From: CAYRKQ01 sp964424985
Lineage (GTDB): Bacteria; Patescibacteriota; Saccharimonadia; Saccharimonadales; UBA7683
Direction of reading: 5' to 3'
NCBI GenBank assembly: GCA_964424985.1
Contig: CAYRKQ010000001.1
Location: 55,497 to 119,496 of the forward strand
DNA length: 64,000 bases
The translations under genes were made by a program, and so were the position numbers. How positions within the stretch are numbered: the first letter of the stretch is position 1; each line of letters opens with the position of its first letter. The notes beneath the pieces are model-generated. The model made no database searches. It was not told the DNA's origin and saw nothing but the letters and a program-made list of their open reading frames with translations. Shown here piece after piece: positions 51,788-60,584 of this stretch.

Positions 51788-54562
51788 CTATGAACAGCCA
51801 GAAGTAGTACCACAAGCGGTACAGACATAACAGCTGCCGGCTCGTTGGGTTTGGTTACCACAGTTATCACACAGTGGCGCCACATCCGCCGTGCTTGGCG
51901 TCTTTGTTACCTCGGCGTGAGGAACTTCAGCCGGTGCTTGCTTGACTACTGGTTCGTCCGCTACCGCTGGTGCCGTTGGCGTATCAAGTAAATTGGCTTG
52001 GTGACTAAGCGCATCAGCCTCAAGATCTTCTAAGTTGATGAGGCCAAGTTCTAGCTGATCGTCAAGCGGCAAATACTGCTTAGCGAGGCGCTTGAAAATG
52101 TAGTCGACAATCGAAGAAGCGGTCTTGATTTCGGGGTCATCAGTAATACCGGCTGGCGCAAACGACATGTTGGTCAGTGCGTGCACGTAGCTCTTAAGCG
52201 GCACACCGTATTGCAAGCCGTAACTGACTGAGATCGCTAGCGCATCCATCACCCCTGCAAGTGTTGAACCCTGTTTAGCAATTTTGAGCCACAGTTCAGC
52301 CGGCGTACCGTCTTCAAATTCACCTACGGTGATGAAGCCTTTACTGCCAGCAACTTTGAATTCCATGGTCTTTGAGTTTCTAATACGCGGTACTTCACGG
52401 CGAACTTTTGGTGTCATGGCAATTAACTGTTCGGTAATTTGCTCTGCCGTTTCCGGAGTATGAGCCGTGAGATCCTCTTTCTTCTCTTTGCCCGAAGCCA
52501 GTGGCTGGGCAACCTTTGAACCATCACGATAAATGGCCACTGCCTTAAGACCGAGTTTCCAGCTTTCCAGGTGGAGCTCTTCAATATCTTCAACCGTTGA
52601 TTCAACAGGCATATTCACCGTTTTGCTGATAGCGCCTGAAATGAATGGCTGCACGGCGCCCATCATTTTTACGTGACCCATGTAGTGAATAGAATTTTCA
52701 CCAACCGCACAGGCAAAGACATCGTAGTGCTCTTTCTTAAGGTGTGGTGCACCAATAACATTGCCTTTTTCGTGAATGAAGGTAACTATTTCTTCAATTT
52801 CGTGCTCATTGTAGCCCATGTTACGCAGCGCACGGGGAATAGTTTGGTTCACAATCACCATGTTGCCGCCACCAACTAGTTTCTTAAATTTGGTAAGTGA
52901 AAAGTCTGGTTCTACCCCGGTGGTGTCACAATCCATCATGAAACCAATCGTTCCGGTTGGTGCCAGTACGGAAGCCTGTGAGTTACGAACACCGTAGCGT
53001 TCGCCAAGCTCGACTGCCTCGTCCCAAGCCTCAGCTGCTGCTGAAAGAAGATCCTCAGCAACTTGGCCAGCATCAACGTCTCTGACGGCATCACGATGCT
53101 GCTTGAGAACTTTAATAGTGCCTTCCCGGTCTTTATGAAAGCCAGCAAATGGACCAACCTGCTTGGCAAGCTTGGCACTGGTAGCGTAGGCATGACCAGT
53201 CATGAGCGCCGTAATGGCCGCTGCTTGGGCTCGCCCTTCATCGCTGTCGTACGGCAAGCCCTGAGCCATTAACATAGCGCCAAGGTTGGCGTAGCCCAGA
53301 CCAAGTTCGCGGTAGGCTTTAGCATTCTTAGTAATTCTTTCCGTGGGGTAGACCGAGTAGCCGACCAGAATTTCTTGGGCAGTAAAGACCACTTCAACCG
53401 TCTGCTTGAACGCTGCGATATCAAAGGTACCGTCTTCGTTGAGATACTTCAGTAGATTAATTGAAGCCAGGTTACAGGCAGAGTTGTCCAGGTGCATGTA
53501 TTCAGAACAGGGGTTAGAGGCGTTAATACGTCCGGCAGTTGGCGTGGTGTGCCAATAGTTCGCCGTGGTATCAAACTGCAAGCCCGGATCAGCACATTCC
53601 CAGGCGCTCTCAGCAATTTGGCGCCATAAATCGCGAGCTTTAATGGTTTTATAGACTTTTTTATCACTCACACCTTTGAGATCCCAGTCGTCGTTGTTGG
53701 TGACCGCTTTCATAAAGTCATCGGTCACGCGCACTGAGTTGTTAGCATTTTGGTACTGCACGCTGAAGATATCTTTTCCATCAAGATCCATATCAAAGCC
53801 AGCCTCTTGCAAGACGCGGGCTTTACGCTCTTCAATTGCTTTACACCAAATGAATTCTTCCACATCCGGGTGATCAGCATTTAAAATAACCATCTTGGCA
53901 GCACGGCGGGTTTTACCGCCAGATTTAATAGCACCAGCTGAGGAATCTGCCCCGCGCATAAAGCTCAGTGGACCAGAAGCGGTACCAGCGCTTTTACCAA
54001 GCGGCTCGGCAGATGAACGAATGGTACTGACGTTAAGACCGGAGCCTGAGCCACCCTTGAAAATCATTCCCTCTTCTTTATACCAATCAAGTATTGAAGT
54101 CATGGTGTCATCAACAGCTAAAATAAAGCAGGCACTGGCTTGCTGAGAGCGGCTTTTTGCACCAATATTAAACCATACAGGCGAGTTAAAAGCGGCGCGT
54201 TGCGCTGTTAGGATGTATTTTAGTTCGGCATTAAAGGTTTTGGCTTGTTCGTCGCTGACAAAGTAGCCCTCTTGCTCACCATGACGTGTTACCGTGTCGG
54301 CCACGCGGTCAATAAGTGTTTTAAGGCTTGCTTCGCGGTCGTCGGTTCCGGGCGTTCCGCAGAAGTATTTTTGGCTGACAATATTAATGGCGTTAAGACT
54401 CCACGTATCTGGAAATTCCACTGCCTTTTGTTCAAATGCCACCTTACCGGTCATAGGATTATCTATTTTAGAATCCCGCTCAACCCAACTGAACATATCG
54501 TACGGATGTGTTCCCTTCTTTGTGAAATAGCGCTCCAACTGGAGCGCAGTTGCCTGCGCCAT
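51788..54562 (-). CDS. nrdJ: B12-dependent ribonucleotide reductase, class II
   Basis: 924 aa. The catalytic barrel has NPCSEY, the two-residue radical path region and LAPTGTIGFMMDCDTTG; the C-terminus ends in a zinc ribbon (CDNCG...CYVCTACG). It makes dNTPs using adenosylcobalamin, independent of oxygen. No class I or III genes are in the window. GAGGG lies 8 nt before the ATG behind a folded leader. The regulator nrdR is just upstream. Confidence 0.96.
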   Translation of the reverse strand: MAQATALQLERYFTKKGTHPYDMFSWVERDSKIDNPMTGKVAFEQKAVEFPDTWSLNAINIVSQKYFCGTPGTDDREASLKTLIDRVADTVTRHGEQEGYFVSDEQAKTFNAELKYILTAQRAAFNSPVWFNIGAKSRSQQASACFILAVDDTMTSILDWYKEEGMIFKGGSGSGLNVSTIRSSAEPLGKSAGTASGPLSFMRGADSSAGAIKSGGKTRRAAKMVILNADHPDVEEFIWCKAIEERKARVLQEAGFDMDLDGKDIFSVQYQNANNSVRVTDDFMKAVTNNDDWDLKGVSDKKVYKTIKARDLWRQIAESAWECADPGLQFDTTANYWHTTPTAGRINASNPCSEYMHLDNSACNLASINLLKYLNEDGTFDIAAFKQTVEVVFTAQEILVGYSVYPTERITKNAKAYRELGLGYANLGAMLMAQGLPYDSDEGRAQAAAITALMTGHAYATSAKLAKQVGPFAGFHKDREGTIKVLKQHRDAVRDVDAGQVAEDLLSAAAEAWDEAVELGERYGVRNSQASVLAPTGTIGFMMDCDTTGVEPDFSLTKFKKLVGGGNMVIVNQTIPRALRNMGYNEHEIEEIVTFIHEKGNVIGAPHLKKEHYDVFACAVGENSIHYMGHVKMMGAVQPFISGAISKTVNMPVESTVEDIEELHLESWKLGLKAVAIYRDGSKVAQPLASGKEKKEDLTAHTPETAEQITEQLIAMTPKVRREVPRIRNSKTMEFKVAGSKGFITVGEFEDGTPAELWLKIAKQGSTLAGVMDALAISVSYGLQYGVPLKSYVHALTNMSFAPAGITDDPEIKTASSIVDYIFKRLAKQYLPLDDQLELGLINLEDLEADALSHQANLLDTPTAPAVADEPVVKQAPAEVPHAEVTKTPSTADVAPLCDNCGNQTQRAGSCYVCTACGTTSGCS

Positions 54563-54642
54563 AGTATTACCCTCTCTTTTTTATTGGTTTATTTTTTAAA
54601 GTTTTTGTTTAGAGCGAAACCGATCTTCCACCTTGGTCACTC

Positions 54643-54719
54643 CCCAGCACCTTTTGTGAGCCGCATAACCACCCGGGACATTCGAGTTATACGATTAAAA
54701 AAGGTGCTGGGCGATGCCC
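54643..54719 (-). promoter_or_regulatory. Folded leader between nrdR and nrdJ
   Basis: A 13-bp stem CCCAGCACCTTTT/AAAAGGTGCTGGG (54643-54655 with 54699-54711) encloses a smaller ATAAC/GTTAT stem. GGGCGATGCCC (54709-54719) is an alternative hairpin that shares three bases with it, so the two are mutually exclusive. No B12-box is seen. Confidence 0.5.
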
Positions 54720-54724
54720 AAAAT

Positions 54725-55189
54725 TTATGAACTCTCTTTGCGCGCTTTTAAGGCGCTGAGTCCTTCCTCAAAACTTTTAATGCTCGTGAAGTGTCGGTAG
54801 ACACTTGCAAACCGTACATAAGCCACCTCATCAGCTCGGGCAAGCTCATCCATAACGAATTCGCCTATTTGCTTTGCTGAAACCTCCGGCTTACCTAAAT
54901 CGTACAGCGCTTGTTCAATTCGTGCAACCATTTCTTCACGCTGCGGAGCGGAAATAGTGGTCTTTTCACTGGCACGTTCAATACCAGCTAGAACCTTGGT
55001 GCGATCAAACAGTTCGCGCACGCCGTCTTTTTTAACTACCGTAAGATGCGGGCGTTCAACCCGTTCATAGGTAGTAAAGCGGCTGGCACAGACCTCGCAT
55101 TCGCGTCGTCGACGAATGCTATCACCGCCCGCAACGTCGCGGGATTCGATGACTTTTGAATCGCATGATTGGCACTTTGGACACTTCAT
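54725..55189 (-). CDS. nrdR: Transcriptional repressor NrdR
   Basis: 154 aa. N-terminal zinc ribbon (CPKC...CEVCASRF), then ATP-cone (VVKKDGVRELFDRTKVLAGI). It senses ATP/dATP and represses ribonucleotide reductase genes. A TATAAT promoter and an inverted repeat lie upstream. Weak AGAAGG about 14 nt before the ATG. Confidence 0.96.
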   Translation of the reverse strand: MKCPKCQSCDSKVIESRDVAGGDSIRRRRECEVCASRFTTYERVERPHLTVVKKDGVRELFDRTKVLAGIERASEKTTISAPQREEMVARIEQALYDLGKPEVSAKQIGEFVMDELARADEVAYVRFASVYRHFTSIKSFEEGLSALKARKESS

Positions 55190-55209
55190 TCTTGTTGTTT
55201 TAACCTTCT

Positions 55210-55246
55210 AAGTACGCTTTATGTGGTGTACTTCCACTTTATTATA
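55210..55246 (-). promoter_or_regulatory. nrdR promoter with inverted repeat
   Basis: -10 TATAAT (55246-55241) is followed by AAGTAC, 12 nt, GTACTT (55233-55210) at about +1, a good place for a repressor. The inner ACACCACATAAAGCGT is only a poor match to the NrdR box, so autoregulation is a guess. Confidence 0.45.
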
Positions 55247-55264
55247 ACGCTAATGCTAGTGTCG

Positions 55265-56554
55265 TCAATTGTTTTCTTCATTTTCTTCGTTGTGCTTTTT
55301 GCGACGGAAACGACGCAAGAAGGCCGGCGCCTCGTGTTCTTCTTTTTCGTCCACTTCGTCTGATTTTTTCTCATCCTTTTTTTCGTCTTCGTCGTCACTG
55401 CTTGCCCAAATACTAGGGTCATGAGCATCGTCTTCTTTATGAAACGGCGTGGCGGGCTCTGCAGTACTATCACTGCTGGAGTCGTCATCCATGTTGATTG
55501 TCTCAACTTCACCTGGCTCAACATCGCTCACTGGCTCGCTGAGCAGCTGATCTTCACCTTCTTCGTCAGTAGCTGCACCGGTACGCTTTGTGAAGTATGA
55601 TCCGTCAAAGCCGGTCGCAATCACGGTAATATCTACCTTGTCTTGCATATCTGGCTTAATGGTGGCACCAAAAATGATGTTCGCATCTGGTGAAACAGCT
55701 GCCGTAATTACTTCCGCCGCCTCATTAACCTCATGCATTGAAAGATCATTGCCACCAGTGATGTTAAAGACCACGCCCCGCGCGCCATCAATGGAAACTT
55801 CTAGCAGTGGTGATTCAATAGCTGACTGCGCCGCCAATACCGCACGGTTTTCACCCGTCCCGTGGCCAATACCCATTAAGGCTGAGCCAGCCTGGCTCAT
55901 TACCGATTTCACATCAGCAAAATCAAGGTTAATCAGACCGTGCTCAGTAATCAGATCCGAGATACCCTGCACACCCTGGCGCAACACATCGTCAGCAACC
56001 TTAAAGGCTTCAAGCAGTGGTGTATTTCGGTCAATTGTTTGCAGCAGACGATCGTTTGGAATAGTAATGAGCGTATCAACATACTGCGACAGATTTTCGA
56101 TAGCGTATTCGGCATTTTTACGACGTTTTTCACCTTCAAATGCAAACGGTTTGGTGGCCACCCCAACAGTTAAAATTTCCATTTCTTTGGCTAGCTTTGC
56201 CACCACATGAGCCGCGCCGCTACCGGTACCGCCGCCGGCACCGAGGGTAACAAATAACATGTCGGCACCCTTAAGCGCCTCTTTAATTTCAGCTTCACTC
56301 TCTTCGGCAGCCTTTTGGCCAACTTCTGGGTCTGCCCCGGCACCAAGTCCGCGCGTAGTGTCTTTACCAATATGAATTTTTATCTGAGCTTTGGAGTGAT
56401 AGAGTGCTTGGGCGTCGGTGTTAACCGCAATAAATTGCACTCCGCCAAGGCCAGCATCGGCCATGCGGTTTACCGCCGAACCGCCGGCACCACCAACTCC
56501 CACTACTTTAATAGATGCAAACGCTTGAATATCAGCAGGTTTTACTTCAGGCAC
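55265..56554 (-). CDS. ftsZ: Cell-division protein FtsZ
   Basis: 429 aa tubulin-like GTPase. GAGGGTGSG is the tubulin signature, NTDAQAL and NDLSMHEV are the other GTP and T7-loop parts. A long acidic linker ends in the conserved tail APAFLRRF that binds FtsA. The GTG at 56554 has GGAGGAGG upstream; a GTG 15 nt earlier lies within that site. Own promoter TTTGCA, 17 nt, TATACT (56612-56584). Confidence 0.97.
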   Translation of the reverse strand: MPEVKPADIQAFASIKVVGVGGAGGSAVNRMADAGLGGVQFIAVNTDAQALYHSKAQIKIHIGKDTTRGLGAGADPEVGQKAAEESEAEIKEALKGADMLFVTLGAGGGTGSGAAHVVAKLAKEMEILTVGVATKPFAFEGEKRRKNAEYAIENLSQYVDTLITIPNDRLLQTIDRNTPLLEAFKVADDVLRQGVQGISDLITEHGLINLDFADVKSVMSQAGSALMGIGHGTGENRAVLAAQSAIESPLLEVSIDGARGVVFNITGGNDLSMHEVNEAAEVITAAVSPDANIIFGATIKPDMQDKVDITVIATGFDGSYFTKRTGAATDEEGEDQLLSEPVSDVEPGEVETINMDDDSSSDSTAEPATPFHKEDDAHDPSIWASSDDEDEKKDEKKSDEVDEKEEHEAPAFLRRFRRKKHNEENEENN

Positions 56555-56583
56555 GTGTTCCTCCTCCACTTCTTATATATAAA

Positions 56584-56612
56584 AGTATAGCCTTCTGAAC
56601 AAAAATTGCAAA
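56584..56612 (-). promoter_or_regulatory. ftsZ promoter
   Basis: -35 TTTGCA, a 17-nt spacer and -10 TATACT. Two TTGTTCA(A/G)AAG strings occur around and above the -35, perhaps a factor site. Confidence 0.6.
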
Positions 56613-57076
56613 CTTTTGAACAACAGCGCGAACCTTCAAAAACGTACGAAAAAAATATTGCACCCATTTGGTGTTCACCCAAACTCAGTAAATATCGCCT
56701 GTACAAAAATGTGTTCAATTTAAGCATTTTTCTCTTTTCGTCTTTTCTTACCCCCGTCATTCTTGTCCTTATCCGTCATCCCATCACTCTCTTCATCATT
56801 CCCGCCCCCGATCGAGTCGAGGATAAACTCCGGCGGGAATCCAGTCCTTTTATTTTGAGCAAAGCGAAGTAACTATTAGTCTAAGCACCAACCTACAAAT
56901 CCCAAATAAACTCCAATTACCAAAAGAACTAAACATCAAACAGAACCAGTGTTTAGGTTATTAGTATTTAGAATTTGAATATTATTTGATATTTGGTGCT
57001 TGTAGTTTGTTATTTGACAGGCTTCGTCTGAGTATATGTACTGGATCCCGCATCAAGTGCGGGATGACAGGCTGCA
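56613..57076. other. Non-coding stretch between ftsA and ftsZ
   Basis: About 460 bp without a credible gene. It holds GTCATnCC-type repeat fragments (56756-56852), an AT-rich inverted segment (about 56890-57010, with AAGCACCAA at one side and TTGGTGCTT at the other) and a TACTGGATCCC...GGGATGAC unit (57039-57068). Confidence 0.7.
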
Positions 57077-58315
57077 TTATTTGCTGCCGAAGAAGCGGCT
57101 GAAGAGTGATTTTGCGGTGGCTGCGCCTCGTTCTAGGTGGCCACCGAGCCACTTGCCACCATAGCTGGCGGTTTCGTTTTTATGCATATCAAGTAGCATT
57201 AAGCCACTTACGGTGGCGTAATCGGCGCGGGCAACCTTTTCTTTAAGGCCGTTGATATTTCCCGCGGAAGCGACTCGAGCTGAAAGACCAAGGGTGTCGC
57301 GGGCAACATCTTCAACACCTGCAAGTAATGCGCCACCGCCACAAAGACTCACGCCACCCGGTAGCTTCTTAGAACGGTGCACCTTTGCCAGCTCTTTATC
57401 AACTGCTTCAAATAATTCCTCTAAGCGCGCGGTAACGACCAGATCGATATCTTTGGTTGGGAAAATATATTCTTTTTGATTCACCACTACTTTAATGTGC
57501 TTTGGTCGATCTTTGGCACCTTTGCCAAGATACTTATAGTTACGTTTGACTGCTTCGGCCACTTTTATATCTGTTCTGAGCCCAATTGCTAGATCATTCG
57601 TGACGTGCGTGCTACCAATAGGCACCACCCCAACATGCAACACATCACCCTCTTCAATCACAATAATATTAGTCGTCGAGGCGCCAAGATCAACCACCGC
57701 TGCTCCGTTTTCGCGTTGTTCGCTACTCAAGACCGCCTGCGCCGCCCCCAGACCACCCACACTCAAACGATTAATGTGAATATTAACGGTTTCTAGCACT
57801 TTTTCAAGATTCTTTAACGCCGGCGCGGCAATAGTTACCACATGGGCATCAACTTCAAGCCGCGTGCCGCTCATGCCGATGGGATCTTTAATATCAGCGT
57901 TGCCATCAACCGTATAGCTGCGCGGAAACACACTTAAAATTTCATAATGCTGCGGCAACTGCAGTAGTGTCGCGGCATCCTCCACCCGCAGAAGATCATC
58001 TTGATGAATTTCTTGGCCAGAAATTGCTACCGTACCACTAGAATCAATCCCTTTAATATGGTCACCGTTGATATTAACGGTAGCTGAACTAACCTGAATA
58101 CCGGACATCCGTTCAGCAAAGCCAATGGCTTGATCTACCGCTTGGGCGGTATCTGAGATGTTAATAACTGAGCCTTTTCGAAAGCCAGTATTGGGTGCTT
58201 CGCCAAGCCCCACCAGATCAATCTGACCACTATCGGGCTTTAAAACGCCGATAGCACAGCGAACGGTTGTGGTGCCAATATCAATGCCCACCACTGGCTC
58301 AGTATGTTCTTGCAT
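57077..58315 (-). CDS. ftsA: Cell-division protein FtsA
   Basis: 412 aa actin-like ATPase. GIDIGTTTVRC (phosphate 1), VVDLGASTTNI (phosphate 2), CGGGALLAGVE (adenosine). The C-terminal end is a basic amphipathic segment (LFSRFFGSK) for membrane binding. It tethers FtsZ. The ATG at 58315 is used because TATACT ends 6 nt before it; the longer frame is N-terminally unconserved. Confidence 0.95.
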   Translation of the reverse strand: MQEHTEPVVGIDIGTTTVRCAIGVLKPDSGQIDLVGLGEAPNTGFRKGSVINISDTAQAVDQAIGFAERMSGIQVSSATVNINGDHIKGIDSSGTVAISGQEIHQDDLLRVEDAATLLQLPQHYEILSVFPRSYTVDGNADIKDPIGMSGTRLEVDAHVVTIAAPALKNLEKVLETVNIHINRLSVGGLGAAQAVLSSEQRENGAAVVDLGASTTNIIVIEEGDVLHVGVVPIGSTHVTNDLAIGLRTDIKVAEAVKRNYKYLGKGAKDRPKHIKVVVNQKEYIFPTKDIDLVVTARLEELFEAVDKELAKVHRSKKLPGGVSLCGGGALLAGVEDVARDTLGLSARVASAGNINGLKEKVARADYATVSGLMLLDMHKNETASYGGKWLGGHLERGAATAKSLFSRFFGSK

Positions 58316-58321
58316 GAAACA

Positions 58322-58351
58322 AGTATACCGCTTATGATCTACTTTCTGCAA
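58322..58351 (-). promoter_or_regulatory. ftsA promoter
   Basis: -35 TTGCAG, an 18-nt spacer and -10 TATACT; 6 nt to the ATG at 58315. Confidence 0.6.
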
Positions 58352-58363
58352 CTATAGACACTT

Positions 58364-59113
58364 CTATGCAAGCGTGAGGATTTCAGCGGAGTCTTTGGTG
58401 ATTAAGATGGTGTGTTCAAAGTGGGCGCTGAGAGATTTGTCGGCGGTTTTGATTGTCCAGCCATCTTTGTCCATCATTACTCGCTCTCCCCCCAGGGTGC
58501 TCATCGGTTCAATGCAGATCGTCATGCCCTCTTTAAGCGTCTGTCCGGTGCCGGCAACGCCGTAATTTGGTATGTCTGGCTCTTCATGCACCTGATGCCC
58601 GACACCGTGCCCGACCAGATCACGAACAATCCCAAACCCATAGCTGGTCATCACTTTTTCAACTGCCGCACCGACATCACCAGTTTTTACGCCATCTTTA
58701 AGTGCCGCAATGCCCGCCTGAAGCGCTTCTTCGGTGCCTTTAAGTAGCCTCCGTGTCTGACCGGTGGATTCGCCGGCAATAACCGAGATGGCAGCATCGG
58801 TGATCATGCCGTTAAAATTAACTCCGAAATCTAAGCCGACAATATCACCGTCTTGAATAATTTCACCACCCGGAATACCGTGCACCACTTCGTCATTAAC
58901 AGAGATACAAATTACATCAGGAAAGCCATTGTAGCCCAAAAATGCTGGCTTACCACCGAGTTTTACTAGTTCTTTAGCCGCAAGATCGGCTAAATCTTTT
59001 GTAGTCATGCCGACTTCTACTTTAGGCTTTAAAAATTTCAGAACCGAAGCTAGCATCTGCCCACTAGTGCGGATGTCTTTAATTTCCTGAGCTGTTTTTA
59101 CCTTGGTATACAT
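58364..59113 (-). CDS. map: Methionine aminopeptidase type I
   Basis: 249 aa. Metal ligands are in GLDFGVNFNGMITDAA, GHGVGHQVHEEP, CIEPM and FEHTILIT. It removes initiator Met. A TACAAT lies about 40 nt upstream with an AAGATCT-type repeat in between, so a once-leaderless promoter may have been separated from the gene by repeat insertion. Confidence 0.95.
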   Translation of the reverse strand: MYTKVKTAQEIKDIRTSGQMLASVLKFLKPKVEVGMTTKDLADLAAKELVKLGGKPAFLGYNGFPDVICISVNDEVVHGIPGGEIIQDGDIVGLDFGVNFNGMITDAAISVIAGESTGQTRRLLKGTEEALQAGIAALKDGVKTGDVGAAVEKVMTSYGFGIVRDLVGHGVGHQVHEEPDIPNYGVAGTGQTLKEGMTICIEPMSTLGGERVMMDKDGWTIKTADKSLSAHFEHTILITKDSAEILTLA

Positions 59114-59121
59114 ATTTTATA

Positions 59122-59211
59122 GATGGTAGATCTTAGTTCTTAGAACTTAGACTATTATTGTATCGTATCACGATGAATTTTACTGGATTCCCGATCGGAG
59201 TCGGGAATGAC
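59122..59211. repeat. AAGATCT-type and GTCAT-type repeats upstream of map
   Basis: 59122-59150 reads TAGATCTTAGTTCTTAG...; 59181-59211 is TACTGGATTCCCGAT...GGGAATGAC. To its left, 59215-59288 is low-complexity (TTTAG-rich) with no gene seen. Confidence 0.65.
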
Positions 59212-59288
59212 AGAACGGGGGGTCTGTTTAGAATTTGAGCCATTCGGATTTCGAGTTTGTTTAGCATTTCGTATTTAGGGTTTAGGGT

Positions 59289-59843
59289 TTACCCTTCCGG
59301 GGTTAATTTAAGTGCTTCCAGTTCGGCTTCAATTCGGTCATGAATTTCGCCAACGGTGCCGGTACCGTCAATGTGAGCAATTCTGACCTTTTGTTCAGTA
59401 AGATAGGTGAGAATCGGGTAAATTTCTTTACGGTAGATATTTAACCGGTCTTCGATTACCTCAGTCGTATCATCAACGCGACCGCGCACTTTGAGGCGTT
59501 TTTCGAGCTCAGCCCGCGGCACCTCAAGCACCACCGCCAAAGCAATGATTCGTTCATGGCGAGGCTGCGTTTTAATCAGCCACTTTGCCTGCTCAAGCTT
59601 TCGTGGGTAACCGTCAAGAATTACTTTGTCGATATCTTTGGCTCGCTCTAAAGCATCTGCCACGATATGGTTAATCTGATCTAGCCCAACCAGCGCACCC
59701 TTGCGCATCTCTTCTATGATTTTAGGATCGCGCGAATCACGAAGCAACTGCCCAGATGAAAGCCAGCGCCAGCCATGCCGAGCGGCTAAAATTTGCCCCT
59801 GCACACTCTTACCCGCACCTGCTGGACCGAAAAATACTATCAA
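59289..59843 (-). CDS. adk: Adenylate kinase-like nucleoside monophosphate kinase
   Basis: 184 aa. P-loop FGPAGAGKS, NMP-binding LSSGQLLRDS and DGYPRKLEQA, LID RVDDTTEVIEDRL. Short LID without zinc fingers. The P-loop starts FGPAGAGK rather than the usual LGPPGAGK, yet the rest fits Adk. Start is TTG with AAGGAG 6 nt upstream. Confidence 0.9.
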   Translation of the reverse strand: MIVFFGPAGAGKSVQGQILAARHGWRWLSSGQLLRDSRDPKIIEEMRKGALVGLDQINHIVADALERAKDIDKVILDGYPRKLEQAKWLIKTQPRHERIIALAVVLEVPRAELEKRLKVRGRVDDTTEVIEDRLNIYRKEIYPILTYLTEQKVRIAHIDGTGTVGEIHDRIEAELEALKLTPEG

Positions 59844-59855
59844 GTTACTCTCCTT

Positions 59856-60305
59856 TTAACTTAATTTTTGTTTAACTAACTTAGCAATTACTCCGCCGTC
59901 CGCCTTGTTACCGAGTTCAGCTTTTACGGCACCTATCACCTTGCCCATGTCTTTCATGCCTTCAGGCTTAAGAGCCGTAATTTTAGCTTCTACGACACTG
60001 AGAATTTCTGCTTCACTAAGCTGCACGGGTAGATAGGCTTGGATAACCTCTTTTTCACCCGTTTCCTTGGCTGCTCGCTCTGCTTCTCCAGCGCCGCTGT
60101 ACATATCGGCAGCTTCTTGACGCTTTTTAGCTTCTTTAGCTAATACCTCAATAATCTGCTCATCGTTTAAGCCTTCTTCGCGTGCGCCAATTTCTACTTC
60201 TTTATACAAAATAGCGCTTTTTAACATGTTGAGAAGCTCAACCCTAGGCTTATCACCCGAGAGCATTGACTGCTTCAGGTCATCTGTGATTTGCGCTTTT
60301 AGCAT
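59856..60305 (-). CDS. GatB/YqeY domain protein
   Basis: 149 aa helical protein with the C-terminal tRNA-binding-like YqeY domain (EVIQAYLPVQLSEAEI, GMKDMGKVIGAVKAELGNKADGG). Role may be in tRNA-dependent amidation or metabolism; not settled for the family. Lies between rpsU and adk, as in many genomes. Confidence 0.93.
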   Translation of the reverse strand: MLKAQITDDLKQSMLSGDKPRVELLNMLKSAILYKEVEIGAREEGLNDEQIIEVLAKEAKKRQEAADMYSGAGEAERAAKETGEKEVIQAYLPVQLSEAEILSVVEAKITALKPEGMKDMGKVIGAVKAELGNKADGGVIAKLVKQKLS

Positions 60306-60312
60306 AAGCTAA

Positions 60313-60528
60313 TTACCGCTGACCGAGACGAATCCGTTTGGTCTTTTCGGCCTTACGAGCTTTGCGAATAATCGCTTTTTCACGGCGATCACGTTTGCTC
60401 ATAGGCTTTTTGAAAAATTCGTTATCTTTGACAACTGCCAAAACACCAGCCTGTTGAAACTTGCGGTTAAATCGGCGAATAAGGTTTTCAACACCTTCTT
60501 TATTGTCTTTACGTGTTACTGTTACCAT
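60313..60528 (-). CDS. rpsU: 30S ribosomal protein S21
   Basis: 71 aa. NLIRRFNRKFQQAGVL and KKPMSKRDRREKAI match bS21. The ATG at 60528 is used since TAGAAT ends 7 nt before it (leaderless pattern). The frame is open to 60564 but that part holds the promoter. Confidence 0.95.
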   Translation of the reverse strand: MVTVTRKDNKEGVENLIRRFNRKFQQAGVLAVVKDNEFFKKPMSKRDRREKAIIRKARKAEKTKRIRLGQR

Positions 60529-60584
60529 GAAAACCATTCTACTACAGATGTGGACTTCTGGCAAGATTAACTTATTATTTTATG

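Noticed and set aside
54563..54724. Cobalamin riboswitch before nrdJ
   Set aside because: GGTGGAAGATCGG recalls the core region but the B12 box and the rest of the aptamer are missing.
56660..56682. MraZ-type TGGGT boxes upstream of ftsZ
   Set aside because: Two boxes 15 nt apart instead of a series at 10-nt periods, and no mraZ in the window.
59260..59290. TTTAGGG telomere-like tandem
   Set aside because: Only two copies, in a low-complexity TTTAG-rich stretch.
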